From Actinomycetospora callitridis (GTDB lineage Bacteria > Actinomycetota > Actinomycetes > Mycobacteriales > Pseudonocardiaceae), in NCBI RefSeq assembly GCF_028737265.1, contig NZ_JAQZAK010000010.1:124001-188000 (forward strand): 64,000 bases of DNA, in the 5' to 3' direction. Positions 1 to 8,387 of the stretch are shown in pieces; positions within the stretch are counted from its first letter, which is position 1; every line of letters begins with the position of its first letter. The notes below the pieces were generated by a model. The model had not been told where the DNA came from, searched no databases, and was given only the letters and a program-made list of their open reading frames with translations. Position numbers and translations under genes: made by a program.

Positions 1-200
1 ACCGGACGGGCATGACCACCACGGGCGTGAAGCGCCGCGGCGAGAACCACTGGGTCACCGGGCGGTCGAACCGGCCGTGCCGGCGCTGCGGCACGCTCGT
101 GCGCTTCCGGCCCGCCGCCGGGTCCGGCGCGCCGTTCACCCGCGAGGTGTGGTGGTGTCCGTCGTGTCAACCGGCCCCGGCCGGGGCACACGGGCCCTAG
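1..200 (+). CDS. DNA glycosylase, Fpg/Nei family (C-terminal fragment)
   Basis: Only the last ~65 codons are inside the window (frame begins at base 3). The visible end is the zinc finger of the Fpg/Nei family: CRRC followed about 22 residues later by CPSC, preceded by the MTTTGxxRRGxxxWVxGR stretch typical of actinobacterial endonuclease VIII-like proteins. The finger binds DNA around the damaged base, so the whole enzyme would excise oxidised bases and nick the strand. Which subfamily (Nei1, Nei2 or MutM) it is cannot be decided without the N-terminus. Confidence 0.85.
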   Translation, partial: RTGMTTTGVKRRGENHWVTGRSNRPCRRCGTLVRFRPAAGSGAPFTREVWWCPSCQPAPAGAHGP

Positions 201-225
201 AGATCGCCAGCTGAGGAGAACCACC

Positions 226-672
226 ATGGCCGTCGCGGCCGACATCGAGCGCGCCACCGACTCGACGACCGACTGGGTCGCCGAGCACGTCCAGCAGTAC
301 GTGGCCTCCGGCGGTACCGAGGGCCACGACTGGCGCGGCGTGCCGACGCTGGTGCTGGCCACGACCGGCGCCCGCACCGGCGAGCCGCGGCGCACCGGGC
401 TCATCTACGGCACGAGCGGGGACGACCTCGTCGTCGTCGCCTCGGTGGGCGGCGCTCCGGAGGACCCGCAGTGGTACCGGAACCTGCTGGCCGAGCCGCA
501 GGCCGGCGTCCTCGTCGGCACCCGGAAGCTGACCGTCCGCGCCCGCACCGCAGGCCCCGAGGAGCGTGGTCCGCTCTGGGAGCAGATGGCGCGCATCTTC
601 CCGAAGTACGAGGACTACGCACGCAGGACCGACCGCGAGATCCCCGTCGTCCTGCTCACGCCGGAGGCCTGA
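226..672 (+). CDS. Ddn-family F420-dependent nitroreductase-like protein
   Basis: 148 aa, the usual size of the deazaflavin (F420)-dependent nitroreductase (Ddn) family. The core matches the split-barrel fold: LVLATTGARTGEPRRTGL, then a strand-rich block, then DPQWYRNLLAEP with the conserved WYxNLxAxP motif. A GAGGAG ribosome binding site lies 8 nt before the ATG. Family members use F420H2 to reduce quinones or nitro compounds; the substrate here cannot be read. It is followed 10 bp later by an unrelated EEP-family gene on the same strand. Confidence 0.87.
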   Translation: MAVAADIERATDSTTDWVAEHVQQYVASGGTEGHDWRGVPTLVLATTGARTGEPRRTGLIYGTSGDDLVVVASVGGAPEDPQWYRNLLAEPQAGVLVGTRKLTVRARTAGPEERGPLWEQMARIFPKYEDYARRTDREIPVVLLTPEA

Positions 673-682
673 GAACGTCGCG

Positions 683-1459
683 ATGAGGCTGGCGACGTTC
701 AACCTGCTGCACGGCCGCTCACCGCACGACGGCGTGGTCTGCCCGGGCCGTCTGCGGGACGCGGTGAAGGCGCTGGACGCCGACGTGCTGTCGATCCAGG
801 AGGTCGACCACACCCAGCCGCGCTCGGCGCTGGTCGACCAGACCGCCCTGGTGGCCGAGGCCGTCGGCGCGCGGGACAGCCGCTTCCTGCCCGCCCTGGT
901 CGGCACGCCGGGCGGGTCGTGGCGGGAGGCGGGCCCGGACGAGGTCCCGGGTGCCGAGCCGACGTACGGGATCGGGTTGGTGAGCCGGCACCCCGTGGCC
1001 GCCTGGCACCGGATCCCGCTGGGGACCTCGTGGTTGACGCTGCCGCTGCTGGTCGACGCCCGGCGCCCCGCCCTGGTGCGCGACGAGCCCCGGCTGGGGC
1101 TCGCCGCCGTCCTCGCGCCGCCGGCGCCGGTGGGCACCGTCGTCGCGACCCACCTGGCGTTCACGCCGGGCTACAACGTCGTGCAGCTCCGGCGGCTGGC
1201 ACGCGCGCTGCAGGACCTCCCCGGGCCGATCGTGATCCTCGGGGACCTCAACGTGCCGGGGCCGGTGGCGGGCGCCGCACTGGGGTCCTGGCACCCGCTG
1301 GCGCGCGCGCTGACGTTCCCCACCGAGGAGCCCCGCATCCAGTTCGACCACGTCCTGGCGTCGACCCCGCTGCCGGTCTCCGACGCGCGGGCCGTGGCCA
1401 CGCCGGTGTCGGACCACCGGGCGCTGGTGGTGGACCTGGCTCCCTGGCCGGTTCCCTAG
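683..1459 (+). CDS. Endonuclease/exonuclease/phosphatase (EEP) family protein
   Basis: 258 aa from the ATG at 683, which gives the family's expected beginning RLATFNLLHG; the frame is open further upstream but that part overlaps the previous gene. EEP landmarks in order: FNLLHG (Asn), SIQEVD (metal-binding Glu), ILGDLNVPG (Asp/Asn pair) and SDHRALV (catalytic His near the end). This metal-dependent phosphoesterase fold covers nucleases and phosphatases; no signal peptide is seen. The stop codon overlaps the stop of the convergent cobalamin operon by 4 nt. Confidence 0.85.
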   Translation: MRLATFNLLHGRSPHDGVVCPGRLRDAVKALDADVLSIQEVDHTQPRSALVDQTALVAEAVGARDSRFLPALVGTPGGSWREAGPDEVPGAEPTYGIGLVSRHPVAAWHRIPLGTSWLTLPLLVDARRPALVRDEPRLGLAAVLAPPAPVGTVVATHLAFTPGYNVVQLRRLARALQDLPGPIVILGDLNVPGPVAGAALGSWHPLARALTFPTEEPRIQFDHVLASTPLPVSDARAVATPVSDHRALVVDLAPWPVP

Positions 1460-2673
1460 CCGAGGTCCGCGACCGCACCGATCACGATGACGGCGGGCGG
1501 GCGCAGTCCGGCGTCGGTGATGGCGCCGGGCAGCTTCGCGAGCGTCGCCCGGGTCGTCACCTCGCCGGGCAGCCCGCCCTCCTGGACGGCCAGCGCCGGG
1601 GTCTCCGGGTCGCGGCCCGCCGCGACGAGCGCCTCGGTGATGGCGCCGATGTTCTCGACGGCCATGAGCAGCACGATCGTGCCGCGCAGGCGCCCGAGCG
1701 CGTCCCAGTTCACCAGCGACTGCGCGTGCCCGGGCGGCAGGTGGCCGGAGACGACCGTGAACTCGTGCGTGACGCCGCGGTGGGTCACCGGCACGCCGGC
1801 GAGCGCCGGCACCGCGATCGCGCTGGTGATGCCGGGGACGACCTCGACCTCGACGCCCGCGGCGACGCAGGCCTGGATCTCCTCGACGCCCCGGCCGAAG
1901 ACGAACGGGTCGCCGCCCTTGAGCCGCACCACCCTCCGGCCGGCCAGGGCCTCCTCGACGAGCACCTGGTTGATCGTGTCCTGGCTCATGTAGCGCCCGC
2001 GGGGCAGCTTCGAGGCGTCGATGACGGTGACGTCGGGCGGCAGCTCGTCGAGCAGCGGCTGCGGCGCGAGCCGGTCGGTGACGACGACGTCGGCCGACGC
2101 CAGCGCCTGGCGCCCGCGGACGGTGATGAGGCCCGGGTCGCCCGGCCCGCCCCCGACGAGGGTGACGCCGGGCCGCACGACGCGGTGGCGGCGGTCGGCG
2201 AGCGTGCCGCTGCGCAGGGCCTCGACGGCCCCGTCGCGCACGCCCGTGGCGCGCCGCGGGTCGCCGCCGCCGTGCACGGCCACGGTGATGTCGTCGTAGC
2301 GGCCCACTGCGGGCGTGACGGCCGTGCCGGCGTCCGCGATGTCGGCGCGCACGCAGAACACGCGCAGCAGCTCGGCCTCGGCGGCGACCTCCGCGTTGAC
2401 CTCCGCGTCGTCGGTGGCCGCGACCGCGTACCAGGCGTCGGCGAGGTCGCCGTGGGCGTAGGGCCGGGCGTGCCACGTGATCTCGCCGGAGTCCGCGAGG
2501 GCCTCGAGGGCGGTGGTGAGCGTCGGGCTCACGACGAGCGTGTCCGCGCCGACCTCGTGCAGCCCGGCCACCCGACGCTGGGCGACGGACCCGCCGCCGA
2601 CCACGACGACCCGCCGGTCCTGCAGGTGCAGGCCGACCGGGTACACGCGGGCGGGCGGCTCGCTCGGGCTCAC
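1456..2673 (-). CDS. cobA: Uroporphyrinogen-III C-methyltransferase with siroheme-synthase N-domain
   Basis: 405 aa with two domains. Residues ~10-140 are a precorrin-2 dehydrogenase/ferrochelatase-like Rossmann domain (VVVVGGGSVAQRRVAGL). Residues ~160-405 are a tetrapyrrole methylase: VTLVGGGPGDPGLITVRG, VVRLKGGDPFVFGRG and PGITSA are the SAM and substrate motifs. It would make precorrin-2 from uroporphyrinogen III and possibly oxidise it to sirohydrochlorin. The GTG start overlaps the stop of the BluB-CobT gene (GTGA), marking it as last gene of the operon. A cysG-like name would also fit. Confidence 0.92.
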   Translation of the reverse strand: MSPSEPPARVYPVGLHLQDRRVVVVGGGSVAQRRVAGLHEVGADTLVVSPTLTTALEALADSGEITWHARPYAHGDLADAWYAVAATDDAEVNAEVAAEAELLRVFCVRADIADAGTAVTPAVGRYDDITVAVHGGGDPRRATGVRDGAVEALRSGTLADRRHRVVRPGVTLVGGGPGDPGLITVRGRQALASADVVVTDRLAPQPLLDELPPDVTVIDASKLPRGRYMSQDTINQVLVEEALAGRRVVRLKGGDPFVFGRGVEEIQACVAAGVEVEVVPGITSAIAVPALAGVPVTHRGVTHEFTVVSGHLPPGHAQSLVNWDALGRLRGTIVLLMAVENIGAITEALVAAGRDPETPALAVQEGGLPGEVTTRATLAKLPGAITDAGLRPPAVIVIGAVADLG

Positions 2674-4466
2674 GGTGCGTCTCCCCTGCTCTCCGTCAGA
2701 TCCTCCGTGGCCAGGTCCTGCTCGGCACGGTCCTGCTCGGCACGGTCCTTCTCGGTCACCCCGGCCGCGTCGAACGTCGCGACGTCGGCGAGCGCGCGGG
2801 CCGCGGCGGTCACCACCGGCACCGCGAGCAGCGCCCCGGTGCCCTCGCCGACCCGCAGTGCCAGGTCCAGCGCGGGCGCCAGGCCCAGGTGCTCGAGGGC
2901 CAGGGTATGGGCCGGTTCGACCGAGCGGTGCCCCGCGATCCAGGCGTGTGACGCAGTCGGGGCCAGCGCGGCCGCCACGAGCGCCGCCGCGCCGGACACC
3001 ACGCCGTCGAGGACGACGGGCGTGCGCAGCGCCGCGGCGCCGAGCAGGAACCCGGCGATCCCCGCGTGCTCCAGCCCCCCGACGGCGGCGAGCACGCCCA
3101 GGGGGTCGGCGGGGTCGGGGTGGTGCTTCTCGAGCGTCTCCGCCACCACGGCGGTCTTGCGCCTGTGCGTGGCGTCGTCGATGCCGGTGCCGCGCCCGGT
3201 GACCTGCTCGGCGGACGCGCCCGTGAACGCGGCCACGAGCGCCGCCGAGGCGGTGGTGTTGGCGATGCCCATGTCGCCGGTGACCAGCAGCCGGCTGCCG
3301 GCCGTGACGAGGTCGCGGGCGGTCTCGACGCCGGCCCGCATCGCGGCGCGGGCCTCGTCGCGGGTCATCGCGGGGCCCGCGGTCATGTCCCGGGTGCCGT
3401 GGCGGACCTTGCGCGGCAGCAGGCCGGGCGCGGGGTCGAGGTCGGCGGCGACCCCCACGTCGACCACCTGCACCTCGGCGCCCACCGTCGCGGCGAAGGC
3501 GTTCACCGCGGCGCCGCCGGCGAGGAAGTTCGCGACCATCTGCGCCGTGACCTCCTGCGGCCACGGCGTCACCCCGCGGGCGTGCACCCCGTGGTCGCCC
3601 GCGAAGATCGCGACGACGGCCGGCTCCGGGAGCGGCGGCGGGCAGCTCCCCGCGAGCCCGGACAGGCGCACGCCGAGCTCGCCGACCTCGCCGAGCGCGC
3701 CGGGCGGCACGGTCATGCGGGTCAGGTGCTCGCGCGCCGCGGCCTCGCCCTCGGTGGTGTCGAGGTCGGCGAGCGCCGCGAGCGTCTCGTCCAGCGGATC
3801 CATCGCGTGGTTCCCCCAGGTGTCGGTGTGCACGGCCCACGCCAGGGGTCGGCGTCGGGCCCATCCGGCGGTGGCGAGCTCGGGCTGGTCGGCGAAGCCC
3901 TCGACGTGCCCGACGCACAGGTAGGCGACGACCTCGAGGTGCAGCGGCATCCCGACGCGCTCGTGCAGCGTGCGGGCCAGCACCCGCTCGTCGAAGAAGC
4001 TCACCCAGCCGACGCCGAGGTCCTCGGCGCGGGCGGCGAGCCACAGGTTCTGGACCGCGCCGGCCACGGAGTGCGCGGCCATGCGGGGCTGGGTGAGGCG
4101 CCCGAGGACGTGGCGCCCGCCACGGGTCGGGTCGCAGGTGACGACGACGCCCAGCGGGGCCTCGCGGATCGCCTCGACGCGCAGGCCGGCGAACTGCCGG
4201 GCGCGGGCGGCGGGCAGGGACGCCGCGAACTCCCGGCGCTGCTGCTGGGCGAGCGTCGCGAGCTCGTCGCGCAGCGCGGGCGAGCGCAGGACGAGGAAGT
4301 CCCAGGGCTGCGAGAACCCGACGCTGGGCGCGGCGTGGGCGGCCGCGAGCACGCGGTGGAGGCGCTCGTCGTCCACCGGGGTGTCGACGAAGCCGGTGCG
4401 CACGTCGCGGCGGGCGCGCAGGACGCGGTGCAGGGCGTCGCGGTCGCCGGGTTCCAGGGCGTTCAC
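2670..4466 (-). CDS. Fused 5,6-dimethylbenzimidazole synthase / nicotinate-nucleotide:DMB phosphoribosyltransferase
   Basis: 598 aa in one frame. Residues 1-~215 are BluB, the flavin destructase that turns reduced FMN into 5,6-dimethylbenzimidazole (SVGFSQPWDFLVL near residue 50; late AYLCVGHVEGF). Residues ~222-598 are CobT, which ribosylates that base: IFAGDHGVHARGVTPWP, VTGDMGIANTTASAA and a LEHAGIAGF segment. An in-frame ATG at 3803 precedes the CobT part, so internal initiation is possible. BluB/CobT fusions are known in actinobacteria and would channel the lower ligand. GTGA overlaps join it to both neighbours. Confidence 0.93.
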   Translation of the reverse strand: MNALEPGDRDALHRVLRARRDVRTGFVDTPVDDERLHRVLAAAHAAPSVGFSQPWDFLVLRSPALRDELATLAQQQRREFAASLPAARARQFAGLRVEAIREAPLGVVVTCDPTRGGRHVLGRLTQPRMAAHSVAGAVQNLWLAARAEDLGVGWVSFFDERVLARTLHERVGMPLHLEVVAYLCVGHVEGFADQPELATAGWARRRPLAWAVHTDTWGNHAMDPLDETLAALADLDTTEGEAAAREHLTRMTVPPGALGEVGELGVRLSGLAGSCPPPLPEPAVVAIFAGDHGVHARGVTPWPQEVTAQMVANFLAGGAAVNAFAATVGAEVQVVDVGVAADLDPAPGLLPRKVRHGTRDMTAGPAMTRDEARAAMRAGVETARDLVTAGSRLLVTGDMGIANTTASAALVAAFTGASAEQVTGRGTGIDDATHRRKTAVVAETLEKHHPDPADPLGVLAAVGGLEHAGIAGFLLGAAALRTPVVLDGVVSGAAALVAAALAPTASHAWIAGHRSVEPAHTLALEHLGLAPALDLALRVGEGTGALLAVPVVTAAARALADVATFDAAGVTEKDRAEQDRAEQDLATEDLTESRGDAP

Positions 4467-5521
4467 AGAATCTCCGCGAGCGTGGTGACGAGGTGGTCGG
4501 TGACGTCCCGCGACCGCACCGCGATCCGCATGTGCTCGGGATCGAGACCGGGGAACGTGTCGCCGCGGCGCACCGCGAGGCCGCGCTCCCGGAGCCGTTC
4601 GCGGACGTCGGTGCGCCCCGGCGTGCGCACGAGGACGAAGCTGGCCGCCGGGGTGCCGCGGACCTCGAGGCCGTCGAGTCTCTCCAGGGCGGCGACGAGG
4701 TGGTCGCGGTCGGCGGTGACGATGCGGGCAGCGTGGTCGGCCTCCGCGCGCGCCCCCTCGGTGCTGCAGGCCTCGAGTGCCACCAGCGCCGGCGACGACA
4801 CCGACCACCGCGGGGCGGCGGCGCGCAGGTCCCGGGCGAGCTCCGCGGGGGCGAGGGCGTAGCCGACGCGGAGGCCTGCGAGGCCCCAGGTCTTGGTCAG
4901 GCTGCGCAGTACCACCAGGCCGGGGAGATCGCGGCGCCCGGCGAGGCTGTCCGGTTCGCCGGGCGCGGTGTCGATGAAGGCCTCGTCGACCACCAGCGTC
5001 CGGCCGGGCCGCGCCAGCGTCGCGAGGACCGCGGCGGGGTGGCGCACCGAGCTGGGGTTGGTGGGGTTGCCGACGACCACGAGGTCCGCGCTCACCGGGA
5101 CCGCGTCGGGGTCGAGGGTCAGGTCGCCGTGTGGATCTCCTCGGCTCAGCACCACCCGGTCGACCGCGTGCCCCGCCGCCCGCAGCGCCGCCTCCGGCTC
5201 GGTGAACTGGGGGTGCACGACGACGGCGTGGCGCGGGCGCAGGGCCCGCGCGAGCAGCACGAACCCCTCCGCACCGCCGGCGGTCGGCACGACCTCGCTC
5301 TCCGGCCGTCCGTGGCGCGCGGCGACCGCGGCGGTGGCCGCCGCCGGGTCCGGGTAGGCGGCGAGGTCCTCGAGGCTCGCGGTGAGACGCTCGCGCAGCC
5401 ACGTCGGCGGGGTCCCGGCGCGCACGTTGACCGCGAGGTCGACGAGACCCGGCCCGACCTCGGCGTCGCCGTGGTGGTGGAGGTCGTACAGGGTCGGGTC
5501 CGCCTCCCGGGTCCGCGTCAC
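4463..5521 (-). CDS. cobC: CobC-like aminotransferase / threonine-phosphate decarboxylase
   Basis: 352 aa, fold type I PLP enzyme. Visible are the phosphate-site region GNPTNPSSVRHP, VVDEAF (PLP-ring Asp) and SLTKTWGLAGLRVGYA containing the PLP lysine. In cobalamin operons this family decarboxylates L-threonine-O-3-phosphate to aminopropanol phosphate, the linker of the nucleotide loop. Its place between the riboswitch and bluB-cobT supports that over histidinol-phosphate aminotransferase, its close relative. GTG start in a GTGA overlap with the preceding 107-aa gene. Confidence 0.85.
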   Translation of the reverse strand: MTRTREADPTLYDLHHHGDAEVGPGLVDLAVNVRAGTPPTWLRERLTASLEDLAAYPDPAAATAAVAARHGRPESEVVPTAGGAEGFVLLARALRPRHAVVVHPQFTEPEAALRAAGHAVDRVVLSRGDPHGDLTLDPDAVPVSADLVVVGNPTNPSSVRHPAAVLATLARPGRTLVVDEAFIDTAPGEPDSLAGRRDLPGLVVLRSLTKTWGLAGLRVGYALAPAELARDLRAAAPRWSVSSPALVALEACSTEGARAEADHAARIVTADRDHLVAALERLDGLEVRGTPAASFVLVRTPGRTDVRERLRERGLAVRRGDTFPGLDPEHMRIAVRSRDVTDHLVTTLAEIL

Positions 5522-5841
5522 CGGCGGGCGCGCGCGGCCCGCAGGAGCACCGTCTCGGCCTCGGGCACCGACGCGGCGAGCACCGACGTCACGGCCGACG
5601 GCGCGGCGCCCTCGTCCCAGTCGGCGTCGCGCATCCGGGCGACCAGCTCGCGCGCGAGGGTGTCGACCCGGGCGGCGGCCTCGGCGCGGTCGCGGACCGG
5701 GCCGTCGCCGAGCAGGTCGAGCGGGAGGTGGCCCGCGCCGGCGAGCACGCGGCGCAGGTCGAGCAACAGCCGTTCCTCACGTCCTCGGGTGCGTGTCACC
5801 GGGGGGTGGGATCGAGCGTGCGGGGTCACGGGTGCGTGCAT
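5518..5841 (-). CDS. Unknown 107-aa protein, first gene of the cobalamin operon
   Basis: First coding sequence after the cobalamin riboswitch, overlapping the cobC-like gene by 4 nt. I do not recognise it. From the ATG at 5841 it has a basic, His/Pro-rich start and then a helical, Arg/Ala/Leu-rich body with two predicted amphipathic helices (RGREERLLLDLRRVLAGAG and RAEAAARVDTLARELVARM) and ends in ARARR. It has no signal peptide, membrane span or Cys motif. Position implies a role in, or coupling to, cobalamin synthesis; the biochemical role is unknown. Confidence 0.7.
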   Translation of the reverse strand: MHAPVTPHARSHPPVTRTRGREERLLLDLRRVLAGAGHLPLDLLGDGPVRDRAEAAARVDTLARELVARMRDADWDEGAAPSAVTSVLAASVPEAETVLLRAARARR

Positions 5842-5889
5842 CGTCGCCGGCCTTCCTCGGGGTCCTCGCCCGATGTCTGCCTGAAGCCT

Positions 5890-6060
5890 TGCCTCGCGAC
5901 GGCCGGAGTCTCCTGGCTCCCGGATCGCTGCTCGCCCCGGCCTTCCCGCCGGCAGGTGCCGGCCGTGGCCTCCCGTGGGGTCTGCTCCCCGGTGACAGTG
6001 GCGGGACCGCGCCGGAATCACACCGGCTTCCTCCGCGTCCGTCGACGGCTCAGACGACCA
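5890..6060 (-). promoter_or_regulatory. Cobalamin (adenosylcobalamin) riboswitch
   Basis: Read on the minus strand, the leader contains GGAAGCCGGTGTGATTCCGG followed by the B12 box GCCACTG (5996-6002), then GGGGAGC, a GC-rich arm, and the downstream GAGCCAGGAGACTC (5906-5919). This is the classical core order of the AdoCbl riboswitch. It precedes the 107-aa gene and the CobC-like, BluB-CobT and SUMT genes, so high cobalamin would repress the operon. Exact ends are approximate. Confidence 0.93.
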
Positions 6061-6188
6061 CGCAGGTCACGAGTGCGTCAACGCCGTGGCGAGGTTCGAG
6101 TGCGTGGCGTTACGGACACTGAATCGTCTGCATCCCACTGAGCACGCCGATAGGGTCCGCCGCTGACCCGAGTGCTCCACCGAACGGC

Positions 6189-6806
6189 TCAGCGCAGCAG
6201 GCCCTGGCGGAAGCCGCGGGCGACGGCGTCGGCGCGGTCGCCCGCGCCGAGCTTGCGGAACAGGCGCCGGGCGTGGGTCTTCACCGTGTCCTCGGCGAGC
6301 ACGAGCTCGGCGGCGATCTCGGCGTTCGACAGGCCCTCGGTCATCCCGAGCAGCACGTCCATCTCGCGGTCGGAGAGCTCGGTGGTGGCGGGGCGGGCGC
6401 CGGGCAGGGCGGAGGGGTCGGCGAGGTCGCCGGCGCGGAGGAACCCGCGGGCGCCGAGGCGCAGGGCCCAGGCGGCGCGCTCGTCCTCGGCCGTGGCGGC
6501 ACCCCGCTCGGGCGCCGGGCGCTCGGGCAGGGGGTCGAGCTCGGTCGACGGCGCCTCGCCGACGACGAGGACCGGCGTCTCCGGGGCGTGGCGACGCACC
6601 TGGCGGACGGCCTCCATCCAGGCGCTGCCGTCGTCGGCACCGACGAGCACGACGTCGGGCCCGTGTCCGTCGACGAGGTGGCCGAGGCCGACGACGAGGT
6701 CGGAGACGTTGTCGACGCACGGGAGGTCGTCGAACACCGAGGAGAGATGGCCGACGAGGCGTTCCCGCGCGGGCGTCGCTCCGGCGAAGACCAGGCACGA
6801 TCCCAT
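6189..6806 (-). CDS. LuxR-family response regulator with degenerate receiver
   Basis: 205 aa. The C-terminal ~65 residues form a LuxR/NarL helix-turn-helix (LSDREMDVLLGMTEGLSNAE, then VKTHARRLFRKLGAGDRADA). The N-terminal ~115 residues resemble a receiver, but the strand that should end in the phosphorylated Asp reads PDVVLVGADDG, with Gly in the expected place, and a ~25-residue Glu/Ala-rich insert follows. It is therefore probably phosphorylation-independent. GGAGA lies before the ATG. It is 30 nt downstream of the asparaginase gene on the same strand; targets are unknown. Confidence 0.85.
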   Translation of the reverse strand: MGSCLVFAGATPARERLVGHLSSVFDDLPCVDNVSDLVVGLGHLVDGHGPDVVLVGADDGSAWMEAVRQVRRHAPETPVLVVGEAPSTELDPLPERPAPERGAATAEDERAAWALRLGARGFLRAGDLADPSALPGARPATTELSDREMDVLLGMTEGLSNAEIAAELVLAEDTVKTHARRLFRKLGAGDRADAVARGFRQGLLR

Positions 6807-6836
6807 TTCACGCTCTCCTCACCCCGATGAGTGCTC

Positions 6837-7790
6837 TCACGATCGCACACGGTGAACGCCGATCGGGTGACCCCCTCCTCGGACGAGTGGCGCGGCGAGG
6901 CTGGTCAGTTCGGCCGTGCGGTCGAGGCCGCGACGGCGCAGCACCTCGAGGAGCACCGGGCCCACCGCCCGGCCCGCACCGTCCACGACGGCGAGCGCGA
7001 GCGACGCGCCGTCGGGCAGCACGGCGAGCAGGACCCCCTCGGCCCCGACCTTCGACAGCGCGCCGGGCTGGACGGTCATGAGGACGGTGTCGAGGCGGTC
7101 GGGGCCCGCGACGAGCCCGGGGTGGGCGCGCATCGCGGCGGCGACGCGACCCTCGGGCGTGTCGGCCGGCGCGACGTCCAGCGCCCGCCCGAGGCGCGCC
7201 ACGGCGACGAGGTCGGTGGCGAACGCCGGTGCTCCGCAGCCGTCGACGGTGACGGCGTGGACGGGGCCCGCGAGGCGCTCGAGGGTCGCCCGCACCCCGC
7301 GCTGCAGCGGGTGCTCGGGGTCGAGGTACCCCTCGATCGGCCACCCCCGCGCCACGCAGGCGGCGAGCATCGCGGCGTGCTTGCCCGAGCAGTTCATCGC
7401 GAGCCGCTCGGGCGCCCGCTCGCCCCACGCGTGGTCGGCGGCGACCCCGAGCGGGCGCGCGGGCGGGCAGCCCAGCGCGTCGGCGTCGAGGCCGTGGCGC
7501 GCGAGCAGCCCGGCGGCGAGGGCGAGGTGCTCGGGCTCGCCGGAGTGCGAGCCGGCAGCCAGCGCCAGCTCCCGGTCGTCGAGATCGGCGGTGGTCCCGG
7601 CGAGGGCCTCCAGCACCGCCACCGCCTGGGCCGGCTTGAGCGCCGAGCGCGGCAGCATCGGGACGTCCACGGCCCCGGCCCGCAGCGCCGTCGTCCCGTC
7701 GGGCTCGAGCACCACCAGCGCGACCCGGTGCTCGGACTCGACGATCTCGCCGCGGGTCACCTCGACCACCCAGGGCTCGGTGGAACTCAC
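6837..7790 (-). CDS. L-asparaginase II family protein
   Basis: 317 aa, the normal length for the asparaginase II (Rhizobium AnsA-like) family, unrelated to E. coli AnsA/B. Characteristic pieces are VTRGEIVESEHR near the start, MLPRSALKPAQA, NCSGKHAAMLAAC, DGCGAPAF and MRAHPGLVAG. It would hydrolyse asparagine to aspartate and ammonia in the cytoplasm; there is no signal peptide. GTG start overlapping the fchA stop (GTGA), so it is co-transcribed with the folate genes upstream. Confidence 0.9.
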   Translation of the reverse strand: MSSTEPWVVEVTRGEIVESEHRVALVVLEPDGTTALRAGAVDVPMLPRSALKPAQAVAVLEALAGTTADLDDRELALAAGSHSGEPEHLALAAGLLARHGLDADALGCPPARPLGVAADHAWGERAPERLAMNCSGKHAAMLAACVARGWPIEGYLDPEHPLQRGVRATLERLAGPVHAVTVDGCGAPAFATDLVAVARLGRALDVAPADTPEGRVAAAMRAHPGLVAGPDRLDTVLMTVQPGALSKVGAEGVLLAVLPDGASLALAVVDGAGRAVGPVLLEVLRRRGLDRTAELTSLAAPLVRGGGHPIGVHRVRS

Positions 7791-8326
7791 ACCAGCCGCT
7801 CGGCCAGCGCCCGGGCGTGCCCGGCACGTTCCTCGACGTGCTCGAGGCGGGGGTCGGCGAGCTCGCCGGCATCGGCGATGTTCGCCCCGACCAGCGCCGC
7901 CGCGCTCTCGGCGGCCGCGGCGGCCAGGAACGCGGCGGTCACCGCGTCGCCGGTGAGGTGGTCGGGCCCGCTCTCGGCCAGGAGCGCCGCCAGCTCGGCC
8001 ACGCGCACGGCGAGGGCGACCACGTCCGAGGGCACCTGGACGATCGCCTCGGTCGCGGCGGGGCCTCCGCCGGGCTTGCGCCGGGCCTCGAGGAAGTCCG
8101 TGAAGGCCTCGACGTCGTCGTCGGCCAGGCGCAGGGCCTTCGCCCGCAGGGCGTCGAGCTCCGTCACGGCCTCCCGGTCGGCGGCGGCCTTCGCGACCTT
8201 GGTGGCGAGCCCCGCGGCGAACGAGGCGGTCACGGCCGCGGTCGACCCCGCCGCCGGGCCGGGCCCGGCGGCCGCGAGGACCTCGCCGAACCGCGCGACC
8301 CCCAGGTCGCCGATCGGCCGGCTCAC
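7787..8326 (-). CDS. fchA: Cyclodeaminase/cyclohydrolase family protein (FchA-like)
   Basis: 179 aa, Ala-rich helical protein of the FTCD C-terminal family (PF04961-type): AGPGPAAGSTAAVTASFAAG near the start, then long helices with KALRLADDDVEAFTDFLEA. Stand-alone members act as methenyl-THF cyclohydrolase or formimino-THF cyclodeaminase. Because formate-THF ligase lies directly upstream, the cyclohydrolase role (10-formyl-THF to 5,10-methenyl-THF) is the better guess. No histidine-degradation gene is nearby. Confidence 0.87.
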   Translation of the reverse strand: MSRPIGDLGVARFGEVLAAAGPGPAAGSTAAVTASFAAGLATKVAKAAADREAVTELDALRAKALRLADDDVEAFTDFLEARRKPGGGPAATEAIVQVPSDVVALAVRVAELAALLAESGPDHLTGDAVTAAFLAAAAAESAAALVGANIADAGELADPRLEHVEERAGHARALAERLV

Positions 8327-8339
8327 GGGTGCACCCCCT

Positions 8340-8379
8340 GTGAGCGATGTTCCCGGCCACAGCCGTGGACATCGCTCAC
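8340..8379 (-). terminator. Hairpin between fhs and fchA
   Basis: Perfect 11-bp inverted repeat: GTGAGCGATGT at 8340-8350 and its complement at 8369-8379. A further 4-bp inner stem (8357-8360 with 8365-8368) caps it. It has no U-tract. Lying between co-directional genes, it may attenuate fchA-asparaginase expression, stabilise the fhs transcript or be an operator. Confidence 0.6.
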
Positions 8380-8387
8380 GGAGGGGC

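Noticed and set aside
919..3924. 1001-codon open frame on the plus strand
   Set aside because: Antisense shadow of the cobalamin genes; Arg/Ala/Gly/Pro-rich with no family features, typical of high-GC DNA.
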